A DNA stretch of 64,000 bases from Winogradskyella algicola (GTDB lineage Bacteria; Bacteroidota; Bacteroidia; Flavobacteriales; Flavobacteriaceae). The notes beneath the pieces are model-generated. The model did no database searches. It saw nothing but the letters and a program-made list of their open reading frames with translations, and was not told the DNA's origin. A program made the position numbers and the translations under genes. This document shows, in pieces, positions 1 through 8,363 of the stretch (position 1 is the first letter of the stretch; each line of letters starts with the position of its first letter). The stretch spans positions 124,001 to 188,000 of the forward strand of contig NZ_SZQF01000003.1 in NCBI RefSeq assembly GCF_005869935.1, given 5' to 3'.

Positions 1-163
1 TGTCGTCAATAGATAATCCTCTTAAGATGCCGCATTCACCTATTCCAGTTTTATCATAGTTGTTTAAAACAATAAACCAAGTTTCCTTAGTAGTCATAAC
101 GCCTCTAGACGTACCACTAGCCTGCTTAAAACTGAGTATGTATTTATGGTATGTTGCTATCAT
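1..163 (-). CDS. menC: o-succinylbenzoate synthase, N-terminal part (cut by window edge)
   Basis: Only the first 54 codons are present; the gene runs off the left edge. The ATG is the complement of 161-163. The peptide begins MIATYHKYIL and contains SGTSRGVMTTKETW and GIGECGILRGLSIDD, which I recognise as the N-terminal cap of flavobacterial o-succinylbenzoate synthases (enolase superfamily). That enzyme dehydrates SHCHC to o-succinylbenzoate in menaquinone synthesis. menA, menB, menD and menF lie on the same strand further along, which supports the call. The catalytic lysines and metal ligands lie outside the window. Confidence 0.85.
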   Translation of the reverse strand, partial: MIATYHKYILSFKQASGTSRGVMTTKETWFIVLNNYDKTGIGECGILRGLSIDD

Positions 164-211
164 AATAGTAGTTCAAAAATAAGCATATCACTGTTAAGAA
201 ACATCTATTTT

Positions 212-246
212 AAAAAAATATCAGGCACCAATTTCTTGATGCCTGA
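212..246 (-). terminator. Rho-independent terminator after the carbonic anhydrase gene
   Basis: On the minus strand TCAGGCA and TGCCTGA form a 7-bp stem around a 12-base loop (221-246), followed by a run of seven T (complement of 212-218). It lies about 35 bases past the carbonic anhydrase stop and separates that gene from menC. Confidence 0.7.
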
Positions 247-280
247 ACCATTAACCAATCAACCTAATTTATGTAATCAA

Positions 281-1054
281 TCACATAAATTTTACTTTCC
301 CTGTAGCCATATCGTATACCGCTGGCACAATTTTTATTTTTCCTTCTTTTTCTAAGCTTGCCATTTTTGGCGATTGCTTACGAATATCTTCTACCGTAAT
401 GTGTGCATTTGTCACAATAACATTATTGGTAAATTCTTCGTTTTTAGAAGATACTTCACCCATTTTAGTAGTAGCATCTATTGATGGCTGTATCTCATCT
501 AGTAGATTTTGAAGCGCATTCATCTCCATGGAAGCTGCATCAACTTTATCTATGGCGCTCTTTACAGCTCCACAAGCCGTATGACCCATTACAATTACTA
601 CTTTAGAACCAGCAACTGCAGTAGCAAACTCCATAGACCCAACGATATCTTTGTTCTCAATATTGCCAGCTACCCTTGCAACAAAAATATCACCAATACC
701 TAAATCAAAAACATCTTCTACTGGTACTCTACTATCTACGCAAGATAGAACGATTGCTTGTGGATATTGCCCAATCATTGCTTCACGACGTTGAGATGAG
801 TGATCGCGCATTGTTAAATTGTTACTCACGAAGTTTTCATTACCTTTTTTTAGTCTTCCAATTATTTCATCAGGGCTCATATCTGCTTGTTCTTCTGCTG
901 TTAGGATACTATTAATAGGGTCTTGCTTTATTGTTTTTGCTTGAGTTTTGACCTCTGATGTAGAGGTTGTTTCAGTGTTCTTCTCATTACAGCTGTAAGA
1001 CATTACAACTAAAGCTAAAATCATTGAATTTTTAAAAATGTTTTTCATAGTCAT
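281..1054 (-). CDS. Beta-class carbonic anhydrase, lipoprotein
   Basis: Interconverts CO2 and bicarbonate. Beta-CA signature residues are present: Cys105-x-Asp107-x-Arg109 (CVDSRVP) and His158-x-x-Cys161 (HTACG), giving the Cys-His-Cys zinc site and the Asp-Arg dyad. Residues 1-21 are a hydrophobic signal ending in a lipobox, SYSC, with Cys22 as lipidation site, so the enzyme is probably periplasmic and membrane-anchored rather than cytosolic. Two ATGs lie close together (1054 and 1048); the second, giving MKNIFKNS, is the more typical signal start. DUF2490 lies 34 bases upstream on the same strand and may be cotranscribed. Confidence 0.92.
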   Translation of the reverse strand: MTMKNIFKNSMILALVVMSYSCNEKNTETTSTSEVKTQAKTIKQDPINSILTAEEQADMSPDEIIGRLKKGNENFVSNNLTMRDHSSQRREAMIGQYPQAIVLSCVDSRVPVEDVFDLGIGDIFVARVAGNIENKDIVGSMEFATAVAGSKVVIVMGHTACGAVKSAIDKVDAASMEMNALQNLLDEIQPSIDATTKMGEVSSKNEEFTNNVIVTNAHITVEDIRKQSPKMASLEKEGKIKIVPAVYDMATGKVKFM

Positions 1055-1088
1055 TGAATTTATTTGATAGTGTTAAAAAAATTGTCTG

Positions 1089-1778
1089 TTAAAAATTATG
1101 GTGCATACTTATTTGCCACTGCCCTTTTCCCCATGTATCAGTCTTTTGGTTCATCCAGCCTAACTGAAATCTTATTTTAGAGTTGAGTACGTAACCTAGT
1201 CCTAAATAAGTACGATTTCTATCGAATAGTTCTACAGTTCTACCATCGCCAATCCCTTGCTCACCATTGATGAATAATTCATTATATAGTGCGATGTAAT
1301 AAGCTTTAGGACTTAATTCTTTGCTATTTATAGGTACATTTAAAAATAGATTATAGCGATAGCGTGTTCTAAAGTCTTGATCTTCTACAAATCTTTGTTC
1401 ATACCGAAAACGGTGTGTGAGATAAAATCGATTACCCAACTTCTGAGGAATTAACGCTTCTTGATAGATACGGTTCTCAACAAAAGTATCATCACTATCG
1501 CCAAACTGACCTGTTGTAATATTGGCATATCCAAGGGTAAACATTACACCAGAGTCTTTTGGTGTAAAAGTTAATCCTGATCTTAACATTAGTTGTTCCA
1601 TATCACCAAAACCTTGCCAGTCACGGTATTGGAAATCCCCTTGAATTCCCCATTGGCTATCCTTAAATTGATGGTTGTAGAAGTACATAAACCAAGCACC
1701 TGTTTGTGATTCTTCAACTTGAGCATTTGCGCCCCAAAACGAAAGCAATACTGTAATAGTAAAAAGTTTTAATCTCAT
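1089..1778 (-). CDS. DUF2490 family outer-membrane protein
   Basis: A 229-residue protein with a cleavable signal (residues 1-19, ending GANAQ) followed by alternating aromatic/polar strands typical of a small outer-membrane beta-barrel. It ends in WQISMHHNF, with a C-terminal Phe as expected for Bam-inserted barrels. The pattern with WFMYFYNHQF near the N-terminus and FRYEQRF in the middle fits DUF2490. The function is unknown. It is followed closely by the carbonic anhydrase gene. A -7 box TATATTTG (complement of 1797-1804) lies just upstream. Confidence 0.8.
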   Translation of the reverse strand: MRLKLFTITVLLSFWGANAQVEESQTGAWFMYFYNHQFKDSQWGIQGDFQYRDWQGFGDMEQLMLRSGLTFTPKDSGVMFTLGYANITTGQFGDSDDTFVENRIYQEALIPQKLGNRFYLTHRFRYEQRFVEDQDFRTRYRYNLFLNVPINSKELSPKAYYIALYNELFINGEQGIGDGRTVELFDRNRTYLGLGYVLNSKIRFQLGWMNQKTDTWGKGQWQISMHHNF

Positions 1779-1796
1779 ATTTGATTATTTATTATG

Positions 1797-1804
1797 CAAA
1801 TATA
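1797..1804 (-). promoter_or_regulatory. Bacteroidota-type -7 box for DUF2490/carbonic anhydrase
   Basis: The minus strand reads TATATTTG, matching TAnnTTTG, 18 bases before the DUF2490 ATG. I see no good TTTG at the -33 distance, so this is a half match. Confidence 0.4.
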
Positions 1805-1912
1805 AAAGTATTACTATTGATTTATAGATTTTGAATTATGTTTAACTTTTAATTAACTTGAATACACAAATCAGTTTTGCGTAAAAAATTTCTATTTTTA
1901 TCAAAAACAAGA

Positions 1913-2818
1913 ATGCCTAATTTTCCAAATATTATACTGTACGCTATACCTTTCTTTGTTTTAGCAATGTTATTAGAACTTTATGCTACAACCAAAGTGC
2001 AATTAAAACATGTAAAAGGCTATGAGACAAAAGATGCGCTCGCATCTATAGCTATGGGTTTAGGTAATGTAATTTTAGGATTTGCTAGTAAAATATTGGT
2101 ATTGTTGGCTTTAACCTGGGTGTATGAAAACTTTAGATTCTTCACAATCCCTATTACTTGGTGGGCATTTGTGCTGTTATTTTTTGCTGATGACTTAGCG
2201 TATTATTGGTTTCATAGAATTTCACACGAGTGTCGCTTATTCTGGGCATCACACGTAGTACATCACTCATCTCAACATTACAACTTAAGCACCGCCTTAA
2301 GGCAAACATGGTCTGGCGGCTTTTACTCTTTTGTATTTTGGCTTTGGCTTCCGCTTTTAGGTTTTCATCCTGCCATGATATTACTACAAATGTCTATCAG
2401 TTTATTATACCAATTTTGGATACATACAGAAGCTATAGAAAAAATGCCGCGTTGGTTTGAGGCTATATTCAATACACCATCTCATCACAGAGTTCATCAT
2501 GGCAGCAATCCAATTTATTTAGATCGTAATCACGCAGGAATACTAATAATTTGGGATAAGCTCTTCGGAACATTTCAACCAGAATTAGATGATGAAAAGG
2601 TAAAATATGGACTTGTTAGTAATATCAACACGTACAACCCAGTAAAGATTGCCTTTATTGAATGGTGGAATATGTTAAAAGACACATTTACCGGAAAAAA
2701 GTCTTTTAAAGATCGTTTTCTGTATTTAATTAAACCACCAGGCTGGAGGCATGATGGCAAAGGAAAGCTAAGTAATGACTTACGGAAAGAATGGTTAAAT
2801 TCTAAAAAACGATCATGA
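1913..2818 (+). CDS. Sterol desaturase / fatty acid hydroxylase family membrane protein
   Basis: A di-iron membrane oxygenase of 302 residues. The reading frame is open from a TTG at 1877, but ATG 1913 (MPNFPNIILY) is the better start. Histidine clusters: HRISH at about 101-105, HVVHH at 114-118, a lone His near 171 (WIHTE) and HRVHH at 192-196. This is the eight-histidine pattern of the superfamily. Several hydrophobic segments precede and separate the clusters. The substrate is not predictable; family members hydroxylate or desaturate lipids. It overlaps the next gene by four bases (ATGA), so the two are translationally coupled. Confidence 0.88.
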   Translation: MPNFPNIILYAIPFFVLAMLLELYATTKVQLKHVKGYETKDALASIAMGLGNVILGFASKILVLLALTWVYENFRFFTIPITWWAFVLLFFADDLAYYWFHRISHECRLFWASHVVHHSSQHYNLSTALRQTWSGGFYSFVFWLWLPLLGFHPAMILLQMSISLLYQFWIHTEAIEKMPRWFEAIFNTPSHHRVHHGSNPIYLDRNHAGILIIWDKLFGTFQPELDDEKVKYGLVSNINTYNPVKIAFIEWWNMLKDTFTGKKSFKDRFLYLIKPPGWRHDGKGKLSNDLRKEWLNSKKRS

Positions 2819-3606
2819 CATTTATTAATAAAGTTATTTGGATTACTGGAGCATCAAGTGGTATTGGTAAAGCTGTTGCTTTAGAGTTATCTAAGTACAA
2901 CTGCAAGCTCATTCTTTCCTCTCGTAGAACCACTGTTTTAAATGATGTAAAAAATGAATGTTTATTGCCTAAAAACGTTGAAGTTTTAACTCTAGACTTG
3001 GCAGATTATAAAACCATGACAACTGTTGTAACAAAAGCTATTTCTTTTTTTGGCAAAGTTGATATACTCATAAACAATGGCGGTATCAGTCAACGTTCTT
3101 TAATTATTGATACAGATATTGAGGTTGATAAAAAGTTAATGGACATTGATTACTTGGGAACAATCGCATTATCTAAAGCCTTGCTTCCGCATTTTATTTC
3201 CCAAAAAACTGGACACTTTGTTACAGTCACTAGTTTAATGGGTAAATTTTCTTCACCATACCGTTCTGCTTATTGTGGCGCAAAACATGCTTTACATGGT
3301 TTTTTTGACGCCTTACGATTAGAGCATGAAAAGGATAATATAAAAGTAACCATGATCTGTCCTGGTTTTGTAAATACCAACGTTGCACGTAACGCACTAA
3401 CTGGTGATGGATCCATACAAAATAAACAAGACCATGCTACTGAAAACGGATTAGAAGTTTCTGTTTTTGCCAAGCGAATGCTAAAAGCCATTAAACAAGA
3501 AAAATTTGAAGTTTATATTGGCAAAGGCGAAACCAAAGGTGTTTATTTAAAGCGATTTTTTCCTAAGTTATTGCATAGAATAATTTTGAGAAGTAAAGTG
3601 AGATAA
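2815..3606 (+). CDS. SDR-family NAD(P)-dependent oxidoreductase
   Basis: A classical short-chain dehydrogenase of 263 residues with a Rossmann fold. It shows the cofactor motif TGASSGIG (11-18), NNGG (87-90), catalytic Ser140 and Tyr153-x-x-x-Lys157 (YCGAK). It resembles the DHRS7/11-beta-HSD-like branch, but the substrate is unknown. Its start overlaps the stop of the sterol-desaturase-family gene (ATGA), suggesting that the two act on the same lipid, for example by oxidising a hydroxylated product (inference). It ends 20 bases from the convergent YceI gene. Confidence 0.9.
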   Translation: MTFINKVIWITGASSGIGKAVALELSKYNCKLILSSRRTTVLNDVKNECLLPKNVEVLTLDLADYKTMTTVVTKAISFFGKVDILINNGGISQRSLIIDTDIEVDKKLMDIDYLGTIALSKALLPHFISQKTGHFVTVTSLMGKFSSPYRSAYCGAKHALHGFFDALRLEHEKDNIKVTMICPGFVNTNVARNALTGDGSIQNKQDHATENGLEVSVFAKRMLKAIKQEKFEVYIGKGETKGVYLKRFFPKLLHRIILRSKVR

Positions 3607-3625
3607 CTCAAAATTATCAAGAATT

Positions 3626-4276
3626 TTAATTATCATAATACACTTCAACTTCAAGTTCTATAGCATCTGAAATAGCATAATCTTTAACTTTTGCAACACC
3701 CTTTGAACTGTAGTTTACTCCAAAATCAGTTCTATCGATTTTAAATTTAGTATAAACCTTATTCTCATTTGGTAATATATCTACATTATACAATGTCACA
3801 GCTCTAGTGATATTTTTAATCGTGAGATTGGCTTCAATTTTAAGCCTATTGTCTTCAACTTTTTCAAAATTTATGAATTCTAGTTTAGATTCAGGAAATT
3901 TATCAACCTCAAAAAAGTCTTCGTTTTTTAGGTGGTTTACTAAGTCTTCACTGTATTCTCCATCAGTGTTTACTATGGTGTTCATATCAACTGTAAAAGT
4001 ACCGCCAATGATTTCATTGTTTTTAAATTCTAACGAGCCTTCTTTAAAATTTACCGTTCCGTAATGCTCACCAAAACTAAAAAGCATAGAACCTTTCCAG
4101 TTTATAATACTTTTTTCTAGATTGATTTTAATGTTACCATCTAAGTTAACATCAACTTCTTTGGTCTTCTCCTCATTTATAAGAACTAGAGTATCATTAC
4201 TTGGTTCTGATTTGTTTTTACAATTTGTAAAAAAAGTCGCTGTAATAAAGCTTAATAGAATAATTGTTCGTTTCAT
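3626..4276 (-). CDS. YceI family lipoprotein
   Basis: A 216-residue protein with a signal peptide and lipobox TNC (Cys19), then the YceI lipocalin-like domain that binds polyprenoid or amphiphilic ligands. Typical features are SIINWKGSMLF, FKNNEIIGGTFTVDMNTI, the HLKNEDFFEVDKFP segment and a Tyr/Phe-rich C-terminal half with TDFGVNY. It is probably held in the periplasm at a membrane. It diverges from a membrane-tethered winged-helix regulator, and the shared 125-base upstream region carries phased TGT repeats, so it is a plausible target of that regulator. Confidence 0.88.
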   Translation of the reverse strand: MKRTIILLSFITATFFTNCKNKSEPSNDTLVLINEEKTKEVDVNLDGNIKINLEKSIINWKGSMLFSFGEHYGTVNFKEGSLEFKNNEIIGGTFTVDMNTIVNTDGEYSEDLVNHLKNEDFFEVDKFPESKLEFINFEKVEDNRLKIEANLTIKNITRAVTLYNVDILPNENKVYTKFKIDRTDFGVNYSSKGVAKVKDYAISDAIELEVEVYYDN

Positions 4277-4314
4277 AATTGATTTATTTTATTGATTTTC
4301 AACCAAAACTACTT

Positions 4315-4376
4315 TGACAGCTCTTAGAAAGTGTCAAAAAAGTGTAAAAGAAATGTGAAGCCTTGTAAAAAGTGTT
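4315..4376. promoter_or_regulatory. Phased TGT direct repeats, candidate OmpR-type operator
   Basis: TGT trinucleotides followed by A-rich tracts start at 4332, 4343, 4354, 4364 and 4373, with spacings of 11, 11, 10 and 9 bases. An inverted TGACA lies at 4315-4319 opposite TGTCA at 4332-4336. Direct repeats on one helix face with an 11-bp period are how PhoB/OmpR-fold proteins bind. The array lies between yceI and the regulator gene. That it is an operator is inference. Confidence 0.45.
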
Positions 4377-4401
4377 TAAAATGCTGTTCTTTACATTGCT
4401 T

Positions 4402-5238
4402 ATGAAAAAACACTATCACTTTATTTTATTTTTATGTTTTGCTTTTTGCTCTGTTTCTTGCACAACTAATGAGAAAGAAATAACCTCAGATGAAGTTAAA
4501 GTAGCTGTAAGAGCAGTTGGTCATGAATTATTATTGGCACAAAATGATTCTACATCTCTGGTCTTACCTATTGAAGATATTGACACAAAATCCTATAAAC
4601 TAAAGTTTCAAAACAGTTTATCTATAGAACCTAACTTCTTAATCGATGTCGTTAGTATAAATTTCAAAAAAGCAGAATTACCGTCTAACTATATCATTGA
4701 AGTTTTAGAGTGTAGTGATGAGCAAGTTGTATACAGCTATCTAATGAAACTCAGTAAAGACAGCGAAATTATTCCTTGCGGTGGTCGAGTTTTACCCAAA
4801 TCTTGTTATATGATACTTGTAAAATTTCAAAATTACAAGCGTACGTTTTACTCATGGATTCCTATCGTTTTAATTTTAATTTTAGGTGTTCTTTTCCTTT
4901 TAAAAAGAAAATCTGTTTTAAAGCTAGATAAAGAAAATGATGACCAAATTAAATTAGGTGGTTTTCTCTTTTACCCTGAGCAACATAAATTAGTTAAGCA
5001 AGCTATAGAAATAAGCCTCTCTAAAAAAGAGTGTGAAATTCTTGAAATTTTTTCTGAAAAGCCTAATACTATTGTTTCTAGAGAAGAGCTTACCAAACGT
5101 ATATGGGAAGATAACGGTGTTGTTGTTGGAAGAAGTCTGGACACCTATATCTCAAAGCTTCGAAAGAAATTACAAGACGATCCTAAAATACAACTAACTA
5201 ATGTACATGGTGTTGGTTATAAGCTGGAAATAAAATAA
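4402..5238 (+). CDS. Membrane-tethered winged-helix (OmpR/PhoB-type) transcriptional regulator
   Basis: I chose ATG 4402 (MKKHYHFILF) because it opens a clean signal-like segment. The open frame extends back to a GTG at 4372. Residues 1-20 form a hydrophobic signal ending CSVSC. Residues 21-150 would be extracytoplasmic, with no recognised domain. Residues 152-168 are one TM helix. Residues 185-278 are a C-terminal winged helix of the OmpR/PhoB type (LSKKECEILEIFSE, SREELTKRIWED, VVGRSLDTYISKLRKKL, VHGVGYKL). There is no phosphoreceiver domain, so it resembles ToxR/CadC in principle but with reversed order. It converges with the hydrolase gene with no gap. Confidence 0.85.
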   Translation: MKKHYHFILFLCFAFCSVSCTTNEKEITSDEVKVAVRAVGHELLLAQNDSTSLVLPIEDIDTKSYKLKFQNSLSIEPNFLIDVVSINFKKAELPSNYIIEVLECSDEQVVYSYLMKLSKDSEIIPCGGRVLPKSCYMILVKFQNYKRTFYSWIPIVLILILGVLFLLKRKSVLKLDKENDDQIKLGGFLFYPEQHKLVKQAIEISLSKKECEILEIFSEKPNTIVSREELTKRIWEDNGVVVGRSLDTYISKLRKKLQDDPKIQLTNVHGVGYKLEIK

Positions 5239-5916
5239 CTACACGTCCATACTATTACCAATCTCTAATAACTTCAACGTTTTTAGTTTAGAATCAAATT
5301 TGGCTTTAGCTTTTACCTTGTCTATTTCAATATAACCGAAAGTATCATAATGATATCCTAAAACTCTATCGCATTTTAAAAAGCGTGTTGCTATAATAGC
5401 ATCTTCTACTCCCATTGTAAAATTATCGCCTATTGGTAAAACTGCTAAGTCTAAATCATAACTCTGACCTAGTATTTTCATATCATAATGTAATGCTGTA
5501 TCACCAGCAATGTAGAGTGTTTTTTTGTCTGCCTGTATTACAAACCCACCTGGTTGACCACCATATTTTCCATCTGGAAACGATGATGTATGTATAGCAT
5601 TGACATATTTTACTTTACCAAAATCAAAATTCCATGAACCACCATGATTCATAGGATGTCCTTTAAAACCTAGATTTTGATAGTGTACCACTATTTCATA
5701 ATTAGAGACAATAATTGCATCGGTCCGTTTAGCTATCCTCTCTACATCTAAGATGTGATCTTGGTGTGCATGAGTTATGAGAATATAATCTGCTTTAATA
5801 CTATCAATATCTATATGAGATGCTTTTTCATTACCAGAAATAAAAGGGTCTACTAGAATATGAACATCTTTTATTTGAATACCTAAACATGCGTGACCGT
5901 AAAATGTAATTTTCAT
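5239..5916 (-). CDS. UPF0173-type metal-dependent hydrolase (metallo-beta-lactamase fold)
   Basis: A 225-residue protein of the MBL fold. The frame opens with TTG at 5922, but ATG 5916 (MKITFYGHACLG) matches the family start. The metal motif HAHQDH is near residues 49-54, with further ligands in MNHGGSW and GDTALHYD. It lacks a signal peptide and is cytosolic. It ends directly against the convergent regulator gene, and it lies 18 bases after menA on the same strand, so it is probably the last gene of a menB-menA transcript. The substrate is unknown. Confidence 0.88.
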   Translation of the reverse strand: MKITFYGHACLGIQIKDVHILVDPFISGNEKASHIDIDSIKADYILITHAHQDHILDVERIAKRTDAIIVSNYEIVVHYQNLGFKGHPMNHGGSWNFDFGKVKYVNAIHTSSFPDGKYGGQPGGFVIQADKKTLYIAGDTALHYDMKILGQSYDLDLAVLPIGDNFTMGVEDAIIATRFLKCDRVLGYHYDTFGYIEIDKVKAKAKFDSKLKTLKLLEIGNSMDV

Positions 5917-5934
5917 CTTCAATGGAATTTATGG

Positions 5935-6855
5935 TTAATTCAATATAAAATTAAAAGAAATGTAACCAAAACCCAATAATAGAGCAAAAAGAAACGTAGA
6001 TAATGCTAATACTTTTAGTTGACCATCAAAATCATTAGGTGCTTTAGCTGCTTTTATTTTTTTTAAGTGAATTAATAATGGAATAAAAGCAATTAAATAC
6101 AACAAGTTATATGGTGAAACATAATAAAAGATTGAAAAAAGCACTGTAACTAACATAGCACCAACAATAAGAGAATAATGATATCGTTTAGCTCTTTTAA
6201 TACCTAACTTAACAGCGAGTGTAATTTTACCAACATTGGCATCCGCTTCTAAATCTCTCATATTATTGAGATTTAAAACACCAACACTTAATAGACCAAG
6301 AGCTATTGCCGGTAAAAAAACAACATAATCAATCTTGTGCGCATAAAGTAAATAACTACCTATTGTACTTACAAATCCAAAGAAAATAAACACAAAAACA
6401 TCACCAAGGGCTCTATATCCATATGGTGAGTCACCCATTGTGTAATTTAAAGCTGCGTAGACAGATAAACCACCAAGAAAAATAAACAACAACAAAAATA
6501 AAAAGTTGGTTGGACCAAATGCAGCCATTATTAATGATAATGTGAGAATAATAACTACCACTATATTAAATTTTATGGCATCTAACATCTCCTCAGGAGT
6601 TATACTCCCACTTTGTATAGCTCTTTGTGGTCCTACTCTATCCTCATTATCAGTACCTTTTACTCCATCACCGTAGTCATTGGCTAAATTAGATAGTACC
6701 TGAAGACTTATAGTAGTTAAAATAGCAAGTACCAAAACCCACCAACTAAAACGACCATTATATACTGCAAAACAGGTTCCTAAAATAATTCCAGAAACGG
6801 ATAGTGGCAAAGTTCTAAGCCTCATGGCAGAAAGCCAAGGTCTAATTTTTTTCAT
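5935..6855 (-). CDS. menA: 1,4-dihydroxy-2-naphthoate polyprenyltransferase
   Basis: Attaches the polyprenyl chain to DHNA to give demethylmenaquinone. It is a UbiA-superfamily integral membrane protein of 306 residues with eight or nine TM segments. The first Asp-rich motif lies in SNLANDYGDGVKGTDNEDR (residues 55-73), and the second lies in NLNNMRDLEADANVGK (about 195-210). The length is normal for MenA. It starts 12 bases after menB ends, so the two form an operon. The order B then A matches the pathway order. Confidence 0.95.
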   Translation of the reverse strand: MKKIRPWLSAMRLRTLPLSVSGIILGTCFAVYNGRFSWWVLVLAILTTISLQVLSNLANDYGDGVKGTDNEDRVGPQRAIQSGSITPEEMLDAIKFNIVVVIILTLSLIMAAFGPTNFLFLLLFIFLGGLSVYAALNYTMGDSPYGYRALGDVFVFIFFGFVSTIGSYLLYAHKIDYVVFLPAIALGLLSVGVLNLNNMRDLEADANVGKITLAVKLGIKRAKRYHYSLIVGAMLVTVLFSIFYYVSPYNLLYLIAFIPLLIHLKKIKAAKAPNDFDGQLKVLALSTFLFALLLGFGYISFNFILN

Positions 6856-6867
6856 TAAGCCGTTATT

Positions 6868-7707
6868 TTATGGAATCCACTTTTTAGGAAAGTTTGGTTT
6901 TCTCTTTTCCAAGAATGCATCACGACCTTCCTTTGCCTCATCTGTCATGTAAGCTAATCTAGTAGCTTCGCCAGCAAAAACTTGCTGACCAACCATACCA
7001 TCATCTGTTAGATTCATGGCAAACTTTAACATTTTAATAGAGGTTGGCGATTTTGCTAATATTTCTTGAGCCCACTCATAGGCTGTGGCTTCTAATTCAT
7101 CGTGAGGTATAACGGCATTTACCATGCCCATTTCAAAAGCTTCTTGTGCAGAGTAGTTTCTCCCCAAGAAAAATATCTCTCTTGCTTTTTTCTGCCCTAC
7201 CATTTTAGCTAAATAAGCAGAACCATATCCACCATCAAAACTAGTAACATCGGCATCTGTTTGTTTAAAAATGGCATGCTCTTTACTTGCTAAAGTTAAA
7301 TCACAAACTACATGCAAGCTATGACCGCCACCGACTGCCCAACCTGGCACAACAGCAATAACAGCTTTTGGCATAAAACGTATAAGACGCTGAACTTCTA
7401 AAATATTTAATCTGTGATAACCATCATCACCTACATAACCTTGATGACCTCTTGCTTTTTGATCTCCGCCAGAACAAAAGCTCCAAACTCCGTCTTTTGA
7501 CGATGGTCCTTCAGCACTTAATAAAACGACACCAATATTAACGTCCTCATTTGCATCATAAAATGCATCATAAAGCTCTGAAGTTGTCTTTGGACGAAAG
7601 GCATTTCGTACATCTGGTCGGTTAAATGCAATTCTTGCAACACCATTACTTTTATGATATGTTATATCTTCATAAGATTTGGCAACTTTCCAATCTATAT
7701 GGCTCAT
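6868..7707 (-). CDS. menB: 1,4-dihydroxy-2-naphthoyl-CoA synthase
   Basis: Closes the second ring of the naphthoquinone by Dieckmann condensation of o-succinylbenzoyl-CoA. It is a crotonase-fold protein of 279 residues. MenB-specific features are FCSGGDQKARGHQGYVG (oxyanion hole and mobile loop), GWAVGGGHSLHVVCD (second oxyanion Gly) and DGGYGSAYLAKMVGQKKARE. It ends in FPKKWIP. A divergent promoter region separates it from the STAS-like genes. menA follows at once. Confidence 0.96.
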   Translation of the reverse strand: MSHIDWKVAKSYEDITYHKSNGVARIAFNRPDVRNAFRPKTTSELYDAFYDANEDVNIGVVLLSAEGPSSKDGVWSFCSGGDQKARGHQGYVGDDGYHRLNILEVQRLIRFMPKAVIAVVPGWAVGGGHSLHVVCDLTLASKEHAIFKQTDADVTSFDGGYGSAYLAKMVGQKKAREIFFLGRNYSAQEAFEMGMVNAVIPHDELEATAYEWAQEILAKSPTSIKMLKFAMNLTDDGMVGQQVFAGEATRLAYMTDEAKEGRDAFLEKRKPNFPKKWIP

Positions 7708-7727
7708 ATTCTTTAAATTTTTGATAG

Positions 7728-7758
7728 CAAAAATAAGGAATTAATAATAATGCTTAAA
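7728..7758 (-). promoter_or_regulatory. menB-menA promoter
   Basis: The minus strand carries TATTTTTG (complement of 7728-7735), a perfect TAnnTTTG -7 box. TTTA (complement of 7755-7758) lies 19 bases upstream as a near-match to TTTG. The -7 box is 20 bases before the menB ATG. Confidence 0.55.
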
Positions 7759-7770
7759 GGCTAAATTTTG

Positions 7771-7802
7771 TTTGAAATTACTATGCGTGCATACTATATT
7801 TG
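7771..7802 (+). promoter_or_regulatory. Promoter of the first STAS-like gene
   Basis: TTTG at 7771-7774, a 20-base spacer and TATATTTG at 7795-7802 match the Bacteroidota housekeeping consensus closely. The ATG follows at 7821, so the leader is short. The spacer holds the near-palindrome TATGCGTGCATA (7782-7793). Confidence 0.65.
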
Positions 7803-7820
7803 CGGCTGATTTTTTATAAA

Positions 7821-8231
7821 ATGATTTCATCCTTAAAGATTGATAATACGGATTTTACGTTTAAAGAAGTTAGCCTAGGCAAGCTTTTCTATAACGAAAA
7901 ATATATGATTGCTGAATTTAACGAAGGGGTTGACCTAAACTTTAAAAATTTTAATGAAGTAACTACTCTCATTAAATTACAATTTAGAGATAGACCCTTT
8001 GGTTTTATTTCCAATAGAATAAATTCATATTCTATAAACCTTTCTGATGCTAACAAATTTAATCAGAAATTCCCAAACGTTAAAGCTTACGCGGTTGTGG
8101 CCCATAATCCAATTACAGAAAAAGTGTTTGAAATTGAAGAGCGCTTTTTTAAGTTCAATAGGAGGTCTTTTAGAGATCTTAACGATGCCATTGACTGGGT
8201 AGAAAAAGCACTATCAAGTTTGAACAAATAG
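7821..8231 (+). CDS. STAS/SpoIIAA-like hypothetical protein, first of two tandem paralogues
   Basis: 136 residues from ATG 7821; the open frame reaches back to a TTG inside the promoter. It is soluble, with no signal. The core contains RPFGFISNRINSYSI and later VKAYAVVAHNP and FFKFNRRSFRDLNDAIDWV. This alternation of strands and helices and the PFG-(I/F)-NR-NSYS block recall the small STAS/SEC14-like family common in flavobacteria. The next gene is a paralogue. Function is unknown; I do not assign a partner. Confidence 0.7.
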   Translation: MISSLKIDNTDFTFKEVSLGKLFYNEKYMIAEFNEGVDLNFKNFNEVTTLIKLQFRDRPFGFISNRINSYSINLSDANKFNQKFPNVKAYAVVAHNPITEKVFEIEERFFKFNRRSFRDLNDAIDWVEKALSSLNK

Positions 8232-8317
8232 CATTTATAAAATCCAAATTTTGATCTGTAACGTATAACCATATGTTTTTCATTTATTTATGTGACTAAA
8301 TTGAAAAACATGTGTCT

Positions 8318-8349
8318 AATTATAGCCTTAGGTAGGTTAAGCTATAATT
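8318..8349. promoter_or_regulatory. Dyad in the leader of the second STAS-like gene
   Basis: AATTATAGCCTTA (8318-8330) pairs with TAAGCTATAATT (8338-8349): 12 bp with a one-base bulge around the loop GGTAGGT. It ends 14 bases before ATG 8364, and the U-tract expected of a terminator is missing. It could be an operator or an RNA hairpin controlling initiation. Confidence 0.45.
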
Positions 8350-8363
8350 AAAGTTTGAAGATT

